Below are positions 1 to 9,314 of a stretch of DNA of 64,000 bases, piece after piece (within the stretch, counting starts at the first letter, position 1; each line of letters begins with the position of its first letter). A program made the position numbers and the translations under genes. The notes below the pieces were generated by a model. The model made no database searches. It saw nothing but the letters and a program-made list of their open reading frames with translations, and was not told where the DNA came from. Origin of the DNA: Chitinophaga silvatica (GTDB taxonomy: Bacteria > Bacteroidota > Bacteroidia > Chitinophagales > Chitinophagaceae); NCBI RefSeq assembly GCF_003419895.1, contig NZ_QPMM01000009.1, forward strand, positions 273,368 to 337,367, read 5' to 3'.

Positions 1-1
1 C

Positions 2-841
2 ATAGCCAATGGAGGCAGCATCGTGCGAAACATGGCGGTAACTTCAATACAGGGAGTGGGAGAGCAGGTAGATCATATTGTGCTGCAAGACGGAACTACG
101 GCAAAAGCAACACAATATATATCCAACCTGCATCCGGTGCAAACGCTGGCCATCACCCAAAGTGATGTGGTAAGGAATGCCTATCGTAACAGAATGCAGG
201 GATTACCAAATTCTGTAGGTGCTTTTGTGTTGAACGTTGCGTTAAAACCCGGATCTTTCCCATATCTGAACCATAACTATTATTATCATGCTACCGATAA
301 TGCCTGGGCCGGAATTACATATGAAGAGGCAAACTGGCCACAGACCTATGCAATATATGTTTCTGCCAGTTCAAGAAATTCTGAGTATGCCGAAGCGCTG
401 TCGGTAATGACTTATATGAAGTATGAAGATGTTGCACCTTGGCAACATACTTTTAATACAGATACTCATTCGAGTAGCCGGGGAGATGATTATGAGCAGT
501 TTAAGAACTCAAAGGCGGAACAACTTATTGCAGCAGTGGAGCAAAAATTCCCGGGATTCGGTGAGGCTATTCTTTCTTACAATGTGGCTACTCCATTGTC
601 GTATCGCGATTACCTGGGAACCTCCGACGGGAGTATGTATGGTATAATCAAAAGCTGTGACGACCCGTTAAGAACCATGGTTTCTGCCCGCACTAAGCTG
701 TCTAATTTGTATCTTACTGGTCAAAATCTGAACTTGCATGGAATTTTAGGGGTAACTATCAGTAGTATTATTACTTCTGCTGAGTTACTGGGAATGGAAT
801 ATCTGGTAGAAAAAATTAATCAATCAACTGTTGTAAAGTGA
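2..841 (+). CDS. FAD-dependent oxidoreductase (CrtI/retinol-saturase type), C-terminal part
   Basis: The frame is open from base 2 with no start codon, so the gene begins left of the window and about 279 C-terminal residues are visible. The end carries the conserved tail of phytoene-desaturase/retinol-saturase flavoproteins: a region reading NLYLTGQNLNLHGILGVT, where the second part of the FAD site closes, then a terminal helix. An earlier ISNLHPVQTL stretch matches the same family. Its stop overlaps the next gene's GTG start by 4 bases (GTGA), implying translational coupling. With its neighbours it fits a flexirubin/aryl-polyene cluster, where such enzymes are known members. The family call is firm; the substrate is inference. 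Confidence 0.8.
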   Translation: MANGGSIVRNMAVTSIQGVGEQVDHIVLQDGTTAKATQYISNLHPVQTLAITQSDVVRNAYRNRMQGLPNSVGAFVLNVALKPGSFPYLNHNYYYHATDNAWAGITYEEANWPQTYAIYVSASSRNSEYAEALSVMTYMKYEDVAPWQHTFNTDTHSSSRGDDYEQFKNSKAEQLIAAVEQKFPGFGEAILSYNVATPLSYRDYLGTSDGSMYGIIKSCDDPLRTMVSARTKLSNLYLTGQNLNLHGILGVTISSIITSAELLGMEYLVEKINQSTVVK

Positions 842-2523
842 AAACAAAGAAAAGAAGTGGTTGGAGAAAATTAGGCCGTATCCTCTTATTCATTTTAGGA
901 GGTTTTTTGCTACTAATAGTAGGGCTATGCATTTACCTGGTTGCTGTTAGTAATATGGAGCTTCCTAAGGTGGCCGATCAGAGCGCCCTTAATTTACAAC
1001 GTAAGAATATCGACAGTACTTGTTATACTATCGGAAACAACTGGTTCAGGAAGAGTAATAGTGGTTTGTATGAAATGTATGTTGAAGGAACTCCTTTTGA
1101 AAGAGGGGTCATCAATGGCAAATTATCCGGAGAATTAATTCGTAGCCAGGAAGATATTTTTGTTGCTCAGTTTAGCAAGATGGTGCCTTCTACCACCTAT
1201 CTGCACTTTCTTAAATATTTCATAGGGTGGTTCAACAGAGATCTTCCTGATCATGTGCAGGACGAGTTTAAACAGGAAATCTATGGCGAATCATTTTCAG
1301 CTTCACCCAACTACGACTATATAGGTACCAACTACGCAAGGTTAATGAATTATCATGCTGCCCATGATATTGGACATGCATTACAGGGTATGATGCTGGT
1401 GGGTTGTACTTCCTTTGGTACCTGGAATACAGATTCTGCAGATAGCTCACTAATCATAGGCCGCAATTTCGACTTCTACATGGGAGATGATTTTGCCAGA
1501 GATAAAATGGTGGTATTTTATAACCCAAGTGCAGGTCATAAATTCATGTTTGTAACCTGGGGTGGATTTACCGGAGTTGTTTCAGGTATGAATGAAGAAG
1601 GATTAACAGTTACCATTAATGCTGCTAAAACCAGTGTGCCTACCGGAGCTGCAACTCCTGTTTCATTAGTAGCAAGAGAAATCCTGCAATACGCAAAGAA
1701 TATAGATGAGGCAACTAAAATTGCTAAGTCGAGAAAGATGTTTGTATCCGAATCATTTTTGGTAGGTTCTGCAAATGATAATAAAGCTGTGGTGATAGAG
1801 AAAACACCGGAAGGAATGGATATCTATGATCCTAAAGAAAATTTTATCACCTGCACGAATCATTTTCAGGGCCCTGAGTTAGGAAAATTGTCCTCTAATC
1901 TGCAACAGGTTAATGAAAGTGCTTCCAGCTACCGCTATGAGAGATTAAGAGAATTGCTGAAAGAAAAAAGTCCTAACACCCCACAGAAAACAGTAGAAAT
2001 ACTCAGAGATCGTGGTGGTTTGCATAATGAAGATATCGGATTGGGTAACGAAAAAGCCATCAATCAGCTTATTGCACATCATGCTATTGTATTTGAGCCT
2101 AAGAAGCGTATGGTTTGGGTTTCTACAAGTCCATGGCAATTAGGTCAGTTTGTTGCATATGATTTAAAGAAAGTTTTTGAGATGAAAGGTTTGGAAACAG
2201 ATCACGAAATCTACGACAGTGCTCAAACTATTGCTGCTGATACTTTTCTGTTAACAAAGGCCTACCAGGATTTTAATACGTACCGTCAACTGCGCGATCA
2301 GATGAAAGATGGGAAAGAGGTGGATCCGGATGCCTTAATTGCGGCTAATCCACAATATTACCATAGTTATGTATTGGCGGGAGATTATACATTTAAGAAG
2401 AAAAATTATTCTGCTGCCAAAAAATACTACGAAACGGCATTAACAAAAGTAATAGCAACAAAAGGAGAAGAGAATCATATCAGGAAGCAGCTGGAATTAT
2501 GTAATACTAAATCCGGGAAGTAA
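838..2523 (+). CDS. C45-family autoproteolytic acyltransferase/hydrolase, membrane anchored
   Basis: This 561-residue protein has one N-terminal membrane segment (about residues 13-37) and then a C45/acyl-CoA:6-APA acyltransferase-type Ntn-hydrolase domain. The GCTSFG motif places the likely autocatalytic nucleophile at Cys190, followed by the GRNFDFY stretch typical of the family. The last 70 residues resemble a TPR hairpin (YYHSYVLAGDYTFKKKNYSAAKKYYETAL region). It starts with GTG inside the stop of the upstream flavoprotein and ends one base into the ATG of acpS, so all three are translationally coupled. C45 proteins are regular members of flexirubin clusters, where transfer of the acyl chain is the suspected role. 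The fold call is strong; the exact reaction is not shown by sequence. Confidence 0.85.
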   Translation: MKTKKRSGWRKLGRILLFILGGFLLLIVGLCIYLVAVSNMELPKVADQSALNLQRKNIDSTCYTIGNNWFRKSNSGLYEMYVEGTPFERGVINGKLSGELIRSQEDIFVAQFSKMVPSTTYLHFLKYFIGWFNRDLPDHVQDEFKQEIYGESFSASPNYDYIGTNYARLMNYHAAHDIGHALQGMMLVGCTSFGTWNTDSADSSLIIGRNFDFYMGDDFARDKMVVFYNPSAGHKFMFVTWGGFTGVVSGMNEEGLTVTINAAKTSVPTGAATPVSLVAREILQYAKNIDEATKIAKSRKMFVSESFLVGSANDNKAVVIEKTPEGMDIYDPKENFITCTNHFQGPELGKLSSNLQQVNESASSYRYERLRELLKEKSPNTPQKTVEILRDRGGLHNEDIGLGNEKAINQLIAHHAIVFEPKKRMVWVSTSPWQLGQFVAYDLKKVFEMKGLETDHEIYDSAQTIAADTFLLTKAYQDFNTYRQLRDQMKDGKEVDPDALIAANPQYYHSYVLAGDYTFKKKNYSAAKKYYETALTKVIATKGEENHIRKQLELCNTKSGK

Positions 2524-2900
2524 TGATCTTAGGAATTGGAACAGATATCACTGATGTGTCTCGGGTTGCCGCTAAACTGGCTAAGGGAGAAGGTTTCAGG
2601 AATCTTGTATTTACACCTTTTGAAATCAGTTATTGCGAAAAACAGGCAGTTCCTGCCCAAAGCTATGCTGCCCGTTTTGCTGCAAAAGAGGCATTCTTAA
2701 AAGCCCTCGGAACAGGTTGGGGAAACGGAGGTGTAAATTTTGATGAAATTGAGGTGAGGAATGATGAGGCAGGGCAACCTTCTATTTTACTGATAGGAAA
2801 TGCTACCAATAAGTATGAAGAGCGTGGAATCAAGAAAATCTGGCTTTCATTATCTCACGAACAACATGCTGCAATAGCAATGGTTGTATTGGAAGGTTAA
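2523..2900 (+). CDS. acpS: Holo-ACP synthase (AcpS-type 4'-phosphopantetheinyl transferase)
   Basis: At 125 residues this is the normal length for AcpS. It opens with GIGTDITDVSR, holding the Mg-binding Asp, and has the second signature FAAKEAFLKALGTG near residues 52-65 and the SLSHE element near the end. It transfers phosphopantetheine from CoA to acyl carrier proteins in the cytoplasm. The ATG overlaps the preceding stop (TAATG). Its place inside the pigment operon suggests it loads the cluster's own carrier proteins, but it could also be the sole cellular AcpS; the sequence cannot decide. Confidence 0.9.
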   Translation: MILGIGTDITDVSRVAAKLAKGEGFRNLVFTPFEISYCEKQAVPAQSYAARFAAKEAFLKALGTGWGNGGVNFDEIEVRNDEAGQPSILLIGNATNKYEERGIKKIWLSLSHEQHAAIAMVVLEG

Positions 2901-2917
2901 TTTTTAACACAAACAAC

Positions 2918-4210
2918 ATGTATATACCAGATATAGAATTACAGTCGAAAGCTGCTATTCGCGCCTACCAGGAAAAGGAAGTACTTCGCTTGCTTGGCTA
3001 TTTAAGAGAGTTTTCTCCTTTCTATAAATCATGGTTCAAAAAGCATGAGATAGAGGCAGATAAAGTACAATCGCTCGATGCCTTATCGTTGATTCCGCCT
3101 GTTACTAAAGAAGACCTGCAACAACATAACTGGGAGTTTTTATGTGTTGATAAAAGCAGGATTGCTGAATATACTACCACCAGCGGTACCTTAGGCCGGC
3201 CTGTGATTATTCCATTAACTGAAAAGGATTTACAACGCCTGACTTATAACGAATATATTTCTTTCAGCTGTGCCGAAGGAAAAGACAGTGATATTTTTCA
3301 GCTGATGCTTACGCTCGACCGGCAGTTTATGGCAGGTATGGCTTATTACAACGGTATCAGAAAGTTGGGTGCCGGTGTTTTAAGGGTGGGCCCGGGAGTT
3401 CCAGGCATGCAATGGGAAAATATTCAACGTATTCAGCCTACTACTATTGTAGGTGTTCCCAGCTTTATCGTTAAACTGATTGCTTATGCCAAAGAGCATA
3501 ACATCGATATAAACAGTACCAGCGTTAAGAAAGCTGTGTGCATAGGTGAAAATATCCGCAATACTGATTTTTCATTAAATGTATTGGGGAAGAAGATCAC
3601 GGAACAATGGAACATTAAGCTGTTCTCGACCTATGCTTCAACTGAAATGCAAACAGCTTTTACAGAATGTAAAGCAGGCCATGGTGGGCATCATCATCCT
3701 GAATTACTGTATGTTGAGTTGTTGGATGAAAACGATCGGCCGGTTGGACCTGGAGTAGCGGGTGAAGTAACAATAACAACACTTGGAGTAGAAGGAATGC
3801 CGCTACTGCGTTATAAAACAGGTGATATATGTGAATACCATGAAACTGTTTGTGAATGCGGCCGCCACACGCTTCGGCTGTCGCCCGTTATTGGGCGTCG
3901 CAAGCAAATGATCAAGTACAAGGGCACTACTTTATATCCGCCAGCCTTGTTCGATTTGCTGAATGATATGGAAGATGTGAAGGAGTTTGTGGTTGAAGTA
4001 TTTTCCAATGAATTGGGTACAGATGAAATTCTTTTACACCTCTGGCCAAAAGAAGAATCAGAGGAAATGGACAGAAAGATTAAGTCGTACCTGCAAGCGA
4101 AGCTGAGAGTAATTCCGCAGGTCAGGTATACTTCACAACAGGATATTATGCGGATGCAGTTTCCGGAGAGCAGTCGTAAGCCTGTAAAGTTTCTGGATAA
4201 CCGTAATTAG
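2918..4210 (+). CDS. Phenylacetate-CoA ligase-like AMP-forming ligase
   Basis: This 430-residue protein has the PaaK-like arrangement. The nucleotide-binding loop TTTSGTLGRP lies near residues 87-96, the core segment STYASTEMQTAFTEC near residues 238-252, and the RYKTGD motif with a Cys-containing ECGRH element lies before the small C-terminal domain. Such enzymes adenylate a carboxylic acid and pass it to CoA or a carrier protein. It sits 17 bases after acpS in the same direction and closes the probable flexirubin operon, where an aryl-acid ligase is expected. Its stop overlaps the convergent DUF6702 stop by 4 bases. Family assignment is good; the aryl-acid substrate is inference. Confidence 0.82.
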   Translation: MYIPDIELQSKAAIRAYQEKEVLRLLGYLREFSPFYKSWFKKHEIEADKVQSLDALSLIPPVTKEDLQQHNWEFLCVDKSRIAEYTTTSGTLGRPVIIPLTEKDLQRLTYNEYISFSCAEGKDSDIFQLMLTLDRQFMAGMAYYNGIRKLGAGVLRVGPGVPGMQWENIQRIQPTTIVGVPSFIVKLIAYAKEHNIDINSTSVKKAVCIGENIRNTDFSLNVLGKKITEQWNIKLFSTYASTEMQTAFTECKAGHGGHHHPELLYVELLDENDRPVGPGVAGEVTITTLGVEGMPLLRYKTGDICEYHETVCECGRHTLRLSPVIGRRKQMIKYKGTTLYPPALFDLLNDMEDVKEFVVEVFSNELGTDEILLHLWPKEESEEMDRKIKSYLQAKLRVIPQVRYTSQQDIMRMQFPESSRKPVKFLDNRN

Positions 4211-4668
4211 AACTTAAAATTGGCCAGGGTAGCAGGATTATCTAGCTTGCTGCTCTTTCTTTCTCCATTTACCATTACATGGATCATGTTGATCTGCGTA
4301 GGATGCTTTTCATATAGCAGACTATTTTTTACCTGGATGTTTTTGGGAACGGGTACTTTTTCTGCTTCGAGGAAGCTCCATACAGCATCTTCTTCTACCT
4401 TATAGCCCAGATAATGCAACTTCACGGGTTTACCATCGAGGGTAATCACCAGGTGTTGAGATAGGTAGGTAGCTATATAATCATCCACTTGCTTACGATT
4501 GGCGGGTTTGGTGATATCGAAGTTGGTTTTAAATTGCGCTTTCAGGGTATTTTCCAGATCGTCGGTAAAGATCCGGCAGCTTACCTGTAGTTCCTGTTTG
4601 CTGGCATCATGCGCAATTTCAGTTACACTCACATAAAAGGGATGCATTAAAGTAATCCATAATGTCAT
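4207..4668 (-). CDS. DUF6702 family protein
   Basis: The reading frame extends to 4845, but the first 59 residues look like translated intergenic DNA and would overlap the divergent HupE gene. The Met at 4668 gives a protein starting MTLWITLMHPFYVSVTEI, which matches the usual start of the family (short hydrophobic start then HPFYVSVTEI). About 153 residues remain. The function of the family is unknown. Minus-strand sequence at 4748-4741 reads TAAATTTG, a fair match to a Bacteroidota -7 element for this gene, with no clear -33 box. DUF6702 next to HupE is a pairing I have seen in Bacteroidota, but a joint role is speculative. Confidence 0.72.
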   Translation of the reverse strand: MTLWITLMHPFYVSVTEIAHDASKQELQVSCRIFTDDLENTLKAQFKTNFDITKPANRKQVDDYIATYLSQHLVITLDGKPVKLHYLGYKVEEDAVWSFLEAEKVPVPKNIQVKNSLLYEKHPTQINMIHVMVNGERKSSKLDNPATLANFKF

Positions 4669-4763
4669 CCACCATTTACATAATAATACCCCCACTTGAC
4701 AAAAAATTTTAAAAATTAATTTTTTACTTCCTATAATTACCAAATTTATAGATAAGTAGGGAA

Positions 4764-5345
4764 ATGGACGCGTTGTATTTTGAGTTGGGATGGCAACATA
4801 TTGTAAATTGGGCCGCCTATGACCACATTTTATTTGTAATTGCATTAAGCGCTATTTATCTGTTGAAGGATTGGAGGAAGGTTTTAATATTGGTTACAGC
4901 ATTTACTATTGGGCATTCGATCACGCTGGCTTTGAGTGTGTTAAACATTATTCGTATACCTGGTGAGATAATTGAGTTTTTAATTCCTGTAACTATTTGT
5001 ATTACAGCGTTATCTAATATTCTCCGTAAAACAGAACAACCGCAAAACCTGCAACTAAATTACTTTTACGCCCTGTTTTTTGGGTTGATTCATGGATTAG
5101 GGTTTTCCAACTACCTTAAAAGCTTGTTGGGAACCCAGGCTTCTCTTGTGCAGCCACTCTTGAGTTTCAACATCGGATTGGAAGTAGGGCAGATTGTGAT
5201 AGTGCTTTGCATTCTTTTATTTTCATCTGTAATAGTTAAAGTGGGCAATATAAAACGAAAGGATTGGACCATGTTCCTTTCGTCGGCAACTTTTGGAGCC
5301 GCTTTTATTATGGTCCTTGAGGGAGTAAGAGGATTTTTAGAATAA
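4764..5345 (+). CDS. HupE/UreJ family membrane protein
   Basis: This 193-residue, largely hydrophobic protein has about six membrane segments. It carries family signatures: a YDHILFVIAL segment in the first helix, FTIGHSITLALS near residues 47-58, and a HGLGFSNYL loop near the middle. HupE/UreJ proteins are linked to nickel or other metal uptake in hydrogenase and urease systems, yet in Bacteroidota they are usually found without those enzymes, as here. It is divergent from DUF6702, with a 95-bp AT-rich gap between them. The family is clear; the substrate is unknown. Confidence 0.85.
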   Translation: MDALYFELGWQHIVNWAAYDHILFVIALSAIYLLKDWRKVLILVTAFTIGHSITLALSVLNIIRIPGEIIEFLIPVTICITALSNILRKTEQPQNLQLNYFYALFFGLIHGLGFSNYLKSLLGTQASLVQPLLSFNIGLEVGQIVIVLCILLFSSVIVKVGNIKRKDWTMFLSSATFGAAFIMVLEGVRGFLE

Positions 5346-5384
5346 TCCTGACCCTAACCAGAATCTGACAACAAAAATTTTTTA

Positions 5385-7715
5385 ATGCTGATTATGAGAA
5401 AGAATCTTTACCTGACCGGTATGTTGTGTTGCAGTATTTTAGCATTGCGCGCACAGCAAAATCCGGGTTCCAACCACGGAAATCGGTTCGAGCAGTTGGG
5501 TACCATGTTACAAACACCCAATATGTACCGCTCGGCTTCCGGAGCTCCAGGGCCTAAATACTGGCAGCAACGGGCCGATTATGAAATCGATGCACAGCTC
5601 GACGATGAAAAGCAAAAACTGACGGGTGCTGAAACTATTACCTATTTCAACAACTCTCCCGATCCATTAACATATATCTGGCTGCAGCTGGATGAAAACG
5701 AGCACGATCCGAAAAGTGATAATCAGCTGTTCAATGAAAGTAAGATCACAGATAAAATGACCATGGCAGGATTGAAAGGTATTTTACCTCCAAATCCTGA
5801 ACTGGGAGTTAAGATCGTAAAAGTTACCGACGAAGCAGGAAAGGCTTTGCCATATACTATCAATCAGACCATGATGAGAATTGATCTGCCTAAGACTCTC
5901 ATGCCTGGAGAAAAATATAAATTCAAAGTTTCCTGGTGGTACAATTTGTCTAACCGGATGGTAGAAGGTGGTCGTGGTGGCTACGAGTTTTTCCCGGAAG
6001 ATAAAAACTACTTGTATACAATAACGCAATGGTATCCACGCCTGGCTGTATATTCTGATTTCCAGGGATGGCAAAACAAGCAATTTACCGGTCGTGGTGA
6101 ATTTGCTCTCACCTTTGGTAATTTCAAAGTGAAAATGACAGTGCCTGCAGATCACGTAGTTGGTGGTACCGGTGAATGTCAGAATTACAAAGACATGCTC
6201 ACACCTGCACAATATCAACGTTGGCAGAAAGCCCAAATCAGCAAGGAACCAATTGAAGTAGTAACTCTGGATGAGGCTAAAAATGCAATGAAGGGAAAAG
6301 TTGCTGCTACTAAAACATGGGTATTTGAAGCACAGAATGTACGCGATTTTGCGATGGTTTCCTCTCGTCGCCTCGTTTGGGATGCAATGGCTGCTAATGT
6401 TGAAGGTAATAAGGTAATGGCTATGTCGTACTATGGCCAGGAAGCATATCCGCTTTATCGCCGTTATTCTACCAAGGCGGTAGCACATACTATCAAATCA
6501 TATTCCAAGCATACCATCCCGTATCCTTATCCTGTAGCTATTTCAGTTGAAGCGGCAAATGGAATGGAGTATCCGATGATCTGTTTCAACTATGGGCGTG
6601 CCGATAAGGATGGAACCTATTCAGAAGCTACCAAAAACGGTATGTTAGGTGTAATCATCCACGAAGTAGGGCATAACTTCTTCCCAATGATCGTGAACTC
6701 AGATGAGCGTCAGTGGTCCTGGATGGATGAAGGCTTAAATACATTCTGTCAGTTTATGGCGGAGCAGGAGTGGGATAGCAATTTCCCATCCTCCCGTGGT
6801 CCGGCTCATAAGATTGTAGATTATATGAAGATGCCTAAAGATCAATTGGAGCCTATTATGACTAATTCTGAGAATATTATTCAGTTTGGGCCTAATGCGT
6901 ATGCAAAACCGGCAACTGCACTGAATATTCTTCGTGAAACTATAATGGGGCGTGAACTTTTCGATTTTGCATTCAGGGAATATGCTCGTCGCTGGGCTTT
7001 TAAACATCCTACACCGGCCGATTTCTTCAGAACAATGGAAGATGCTTCAGCGGTAGACCTTGATTGGTTCTGGCGTGGTTGGTTCTTCACTACCGAACCT
7101 GTAGATATTTCTCTTGATAGCGTAAAATGGTATAGATTCAATGGTGATCCATCTGCTTCTAAACAACTGGCAAAAGAAACCTACGAAAAAGGAATGGACC
7201 ATGTAGCTCGCCAACGTAATAAGGCAGCAGGAATGAAGTATGTAGTAGATGAAGATACCAGCTTGCAGGACTTTTACAGCAAATGGAATCGTTTTGAAGT
7301 AAGCCAGGAAGATAAAGCTGCTTATGAACAATTTTACAACGGATTAACTCCGGCGGAAAAAGCGCTTTACGATAGTAAAAAGAATTTTTATGAACTTACC
7401 TTCTCTAATAAAGGTGGACTGGTAATGCCTGTTATTATTGAATGGACGTTTACAGATGGTACTAAAGAAACCGACCGTATTTCGGCCTATATCTGGCGTA
7501 AGAACGAAAATGAGGTAACTAAGGTATTTGCGAAAGATAAGCAGGTAGCCTCCATCAAACTTGATCCGTTACGTGAAACAGCGGATATCGACGAAAGTAA
7601 TAATATGTGGCCAAGAGAGGCTTCTCCCAGCAGGTTTGAATTGTTTAAAGGAGCTACGGGAGTAAGAGGTGCTTCAACCGGAGATAATCCAATGAAGAAA
7701 GCAAGTTCGAAATAA
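5385..7715 (+). CDS. M1 family (gluzincin) metallopeptidase, exported
   Basis: This 776-residue protein has an N-terminal signal peptide ending near LRAQQ. The zinc site is HEVGH at residues 426-430 with the distal ligand Glu449 in WMDEG, the usual 18-residue spacing; the exopeptidase-type motif appears as ANGMEYP at 391-397. An aminopeptidase-N-like beta domain precedes it and a C-terminal extension follows. A second Met three codons later (5394, MRKNLYL) gives a better-shaped signal peptide and may be the real start. Likely periplasmic or surface peptide hydrolysis. A strong hairpin terminator follows at 7738-7762, so it is probably monocistronic. Confidence 0.88.
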   Translation: MLIMRKNLYLTGMLCCSILALRAQQNPGSNHGNRFEQLGTMLQTPNMYRSASGAPGPKYWQQRADYEIDAQLDDEKQKLTGAETITYFNNSPDPLTYIWLQLDENEHDPKSDNQLFNESKITDKMTMAGLKGILPPNPELGVKIVKVTDEAGKALPYTINQTMMRIDLPKTLMPGEKYKFKVSWWYNLSNRMVEGGRGGYEFFPEDKNYLYTITQWYPRLAVYSDFQGWQNKQFTGRGEFALTFGNFKVKMTVPADHVVGGTGECQNYKDMLTPAQYQRWQKAQISKEPIEVVTLDEAKNAMKGKVAATKTWVFEAQNVRDFAMVSSRRLVWDAMAANVEGNKVMAMSYYGQEAYPLYRRYSTKAVAHTIKSYSKHTIPYPYPVAISVEAANGMEYPMICFNYGRADKDGTYSEATKNGMLGVIIHEVGHNFFPMIVNSDERQWSWMDEGLNTFCQFMAEQEWDSNFPSSRGPAHKIVDYMKMPKDQLEPIMTNSENIIQFGPNAYAKPATALNILRETIMGRELFDFAFREYARRWAFKHPTPADFFRTMEDASAVDLDWFWRGWFFTTEPVDISLDSVKWYRFNGDPSASKQLAKETYEKGMDHVARQRNKAAGMKYVVDEDTSLQDFYSKWNRFEVSQEDKAAYEQFYNGLTPAEKALYDSKKNFYELTFSNKGGLVMPVIIEWTFTDGTKETDRISAYIWRKNENEVTKVFAKDKQVASIKLDPLRETADIDESNNMWPREASPSRFELFKGATGVRGASTGDNPMKKASSK

Positions 7716-7737
7716 ACTTACTATTTCATATTTTGTG

Positions 7738-7770
7738 GGCGGCTATCAGACAGATAGCCGCCTTCTTATT
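7738..7770 (+). terminator. Rho-independent-type hairpin after the M1 peptidase
   Basis: A perfect 10-bp stem GGCGGCTATC (7738-7747) pairs with GATAGCCGCC (7753-7762) around a 5-base loop, followed by TTCTTATT. It lies 22 bases after the M1 stop codon. Confidence 0.8.
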
Positions 7771-7785
7771 TAAATTCCATTTGAA

Positions 7786-8598
7786 ATGAAATTAGTCATT
7801 CGTCTTCTATTATGTTTGTTTCTTGTGAAGTCGGCCAATGCGGCTACAGTAGATACACTTGATATTCGTAGCGCAAAAATGAAGCGTAGCTACAAATGCG
7901 TAGTAATAACACCAGATACTTATAAAAGCAATACCCGCCGTTATCCTGTAGTTTATTTACTGCATGGATATAGTGGAAATTATGCCAATTGGATCAGCAA
8001 AACTCCGGAGTTGAAAGATATGGTAGATGCTTATCAGTGTATCGTTGTTTGCCCTGATGGAGCTTTTGGTAGCTGGTATTTCGACAGCCCAATAGATAGT
8101 GCTTGGCGTTTTGAGACTTATGTAGGTAAGGAAATTCCTGAGTATATCGACCAACATTATCAAACTATTGCTGATCGTAAAGGCAGGGCTATTGCCGGTT
8201 TAAGTATGGGAGGACATGGTGCATTGTGGTTGGCTACCCGGCATAGCGAAACATTTGGTGCAGCCGGAAGTATGAGTGGAGGAGTTGATTTCCGCCCATT
8301 CCCTAAAAATTGGGATTTGGCAAAGCGTTTGGGAGAACCGGGCCCGGATGGCAGTAACTGGACTAACTGGACAGTTATCAACGAGGTAAATAAATTGAAG
8401 CCTGGTAGACTTTCTATTATTGTTGATTGTGGAGTGAAGGACTTTTTTATTGATGTTAATCGCCAGTTACATCAACGTTTACTCGATCTGGGTATCGATC
8501 ACGATTATACAGAACGCCCTGGACAACATAACTGGGATTATTGGACGAATGCTGTTAAATATCAGATGTTATTCTTCAATCAGTTTTTCAATAAATAG
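7786..8598 (+). CDS. Alpha/beta-hydrolase esterase (PF00756-type), exported
   Basis: This 270-residue protein has a signal peptide (cleavage near ANAA-TVD, residues 17-21) and a putative-esterase fold. The oxyanion region is YLLHGYSGN, the nucleophile elbow is GLSMGGHG with Ser140, a likely acid is Asp219 in CGVKDFF, and the catalytic His248 is in PGQHNW. The family includes feruloyl esterases, S-formylglutathione hydrolase-like proteins and the antigen-85 group; the natural ester is not apparent. It stands alone between two hairpin terminators. Confidence 0.85.
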   Translation: MKLVIRLLLCLFLVKSANAATVDTLDIRSAKMKRSYKCVVITPDTYKSNTRRYPVVYLLHGYSGNYANWISKTPELKDMVDAYQCIVVCPDGAFGSWYFDSPIDSAWRFETYVGKEIPEYIDQHYQTIADRKGRAIAGLSMGGHGALWLATRHSETFGAAGSMSGGVDFRPFPKNWDLAKRLGEPGPDGSNWTNWTVINEVNKLKPGRLSIIVDCGVKDFFIDVNRQLHQRLLDLGIDHDYTERPGQHNWDYWTNAVKYQMLFFNQFFNK

Positions 8599-8608
8599 GT
8601 ATATAGAT

Positions 8609-8642
8609 ATATTGATGGGTGAGATTTTTCACCCATCAATAT
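8609..8642. terminator. Bidirectional hairpin terminator
   Basis: A perfect 14-bp stem ATATTGATGGGTGA (8609-8622) pairs with 8629-8642 around a 6-base loop. It sits between the convergent esterase and lipoprotein genes and can end transcription from both sides. Confidence 0.8.
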
Positions 8643-8659
8643 ACAGTTAGTTTTCCTTT

Positions 8660-8989
8660 CTATTTCTTCTTTAACTCCAGACTTGTACACGCTTCTTTAA
8701 TTACAGTAATATTCCCTTCCCAGCTTTGGCTGCTACAGGAAGCCTTGTAGCTATATACTCCGGGAGTAAGATCAAATGTTGCGGTGTTAGTTGCCCCACA
8801 ATCGGGTAGTTCAGGGTATGTATTGGTGATAGTATGTGTAACACCGTTTATCGTAACAGCAATGGGGCCACAACCTAAATTCTGGCTTATCCAGAACATA
8901 GCCTGAGTAGGTTCTACATAGTCCTTGTCATTCTTTATACATCCCAATGCAAAACATGACAGCGAAAACAATAAAAATCTTTTGCTCAT
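8660..8989 (-). CDS. Small lipoprotein, function unknown
   Basis: The Met at 8989 gives a 109-residue protein beginning MSKRFLLFSLSCFALGC, a clear SPII signal with the lipobox Cys in ALGC; upstream codons add an unlikely start. The mature part has several Cys residues and a beta-rich pattern (AVTINGVTHTITN, GVYSYKASC), suggesting a small Ig-like or disulfide-bonded domain. I do not recognise the family. It is the last minus-strand gene: everything to the right is on the plus strand. Confidence 0.65.
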   Translation of the reverse strand: MSKRFLLFSLSCFALGCIKNDKDYVEPTQAMFWISQNLGCGPIAVTINGVTHTITNTYPELPDCGATNTATFDLTPGVYSYKASCSSQSWEGNITVIKEACTSLELKKK

Positions 8990-9121
8990 GAAAAAGGGGT
9001 GAAAGTGAAGGAAATGGTTACAAGACAAATTTGAGGTATTTTTGTGGTTCTGAGAAATTTATTAAATCGAGTAGGAAATGAAGCTTGTATAAATTTTTAG
9101 GATGTTGATCTAAAAAGATGA

Positions 9122-9152
9122 TTGTTTTTATTAAAAATAATATATACATTTA
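9122..9152 (+). promoter_or_regulatory. Candidate Bacteroidota promoter of the RHS operon
   Basis: TTG at 9122-9124 is followed after 20 bases by TACATTTA at 9145-9152, which matches the Bacteroidota -33/-7 consensus (TTTG-N19-21-TAnnTTTG) except for the last base. It lies in the only sizeable gap upstream of the large operon. Transcription would start near 9160, leaving a leader of about 155 bases to the preferred start at 9315. Confidence 0.4.
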
Positions 9153-9314
9153 CGATAGTCTTTGAGAGTGCAATCTTAAAGTTTGTTTTTGCCCAAGTTA
9201 AATCCTATACCAAATGAAACTATTGAATTTGTTTATCCGAGCTACTTTGCATGCGCAGTAAAATTTCCCTGTCAATTTATTGAAGATTTTTTCTGGTCAT
9301 GTAATCGTGTTCCT

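Noticed and set aside
4696..4737. TTGACA and TATAAT boxes upstream of HupE
   Set aside because: Spacing is 30 bases, and Bacteroidota do not use the sigma-70 consensus in this form.
4669..4845. N-terminal extension of the DUF6702 protein up to 4845
   Set aside because: It would overlap the divergent HupE start and lacks family resemblance; the Met at 4668 starts the conserved block.
9214..9261. A 15-codon ATG frame (MKLLNLF...HAQ) in the leader of the large operon
   Set aside because: It resembles a leader peptide by chance only; there is no attenuator-like structure or codon bias around it.
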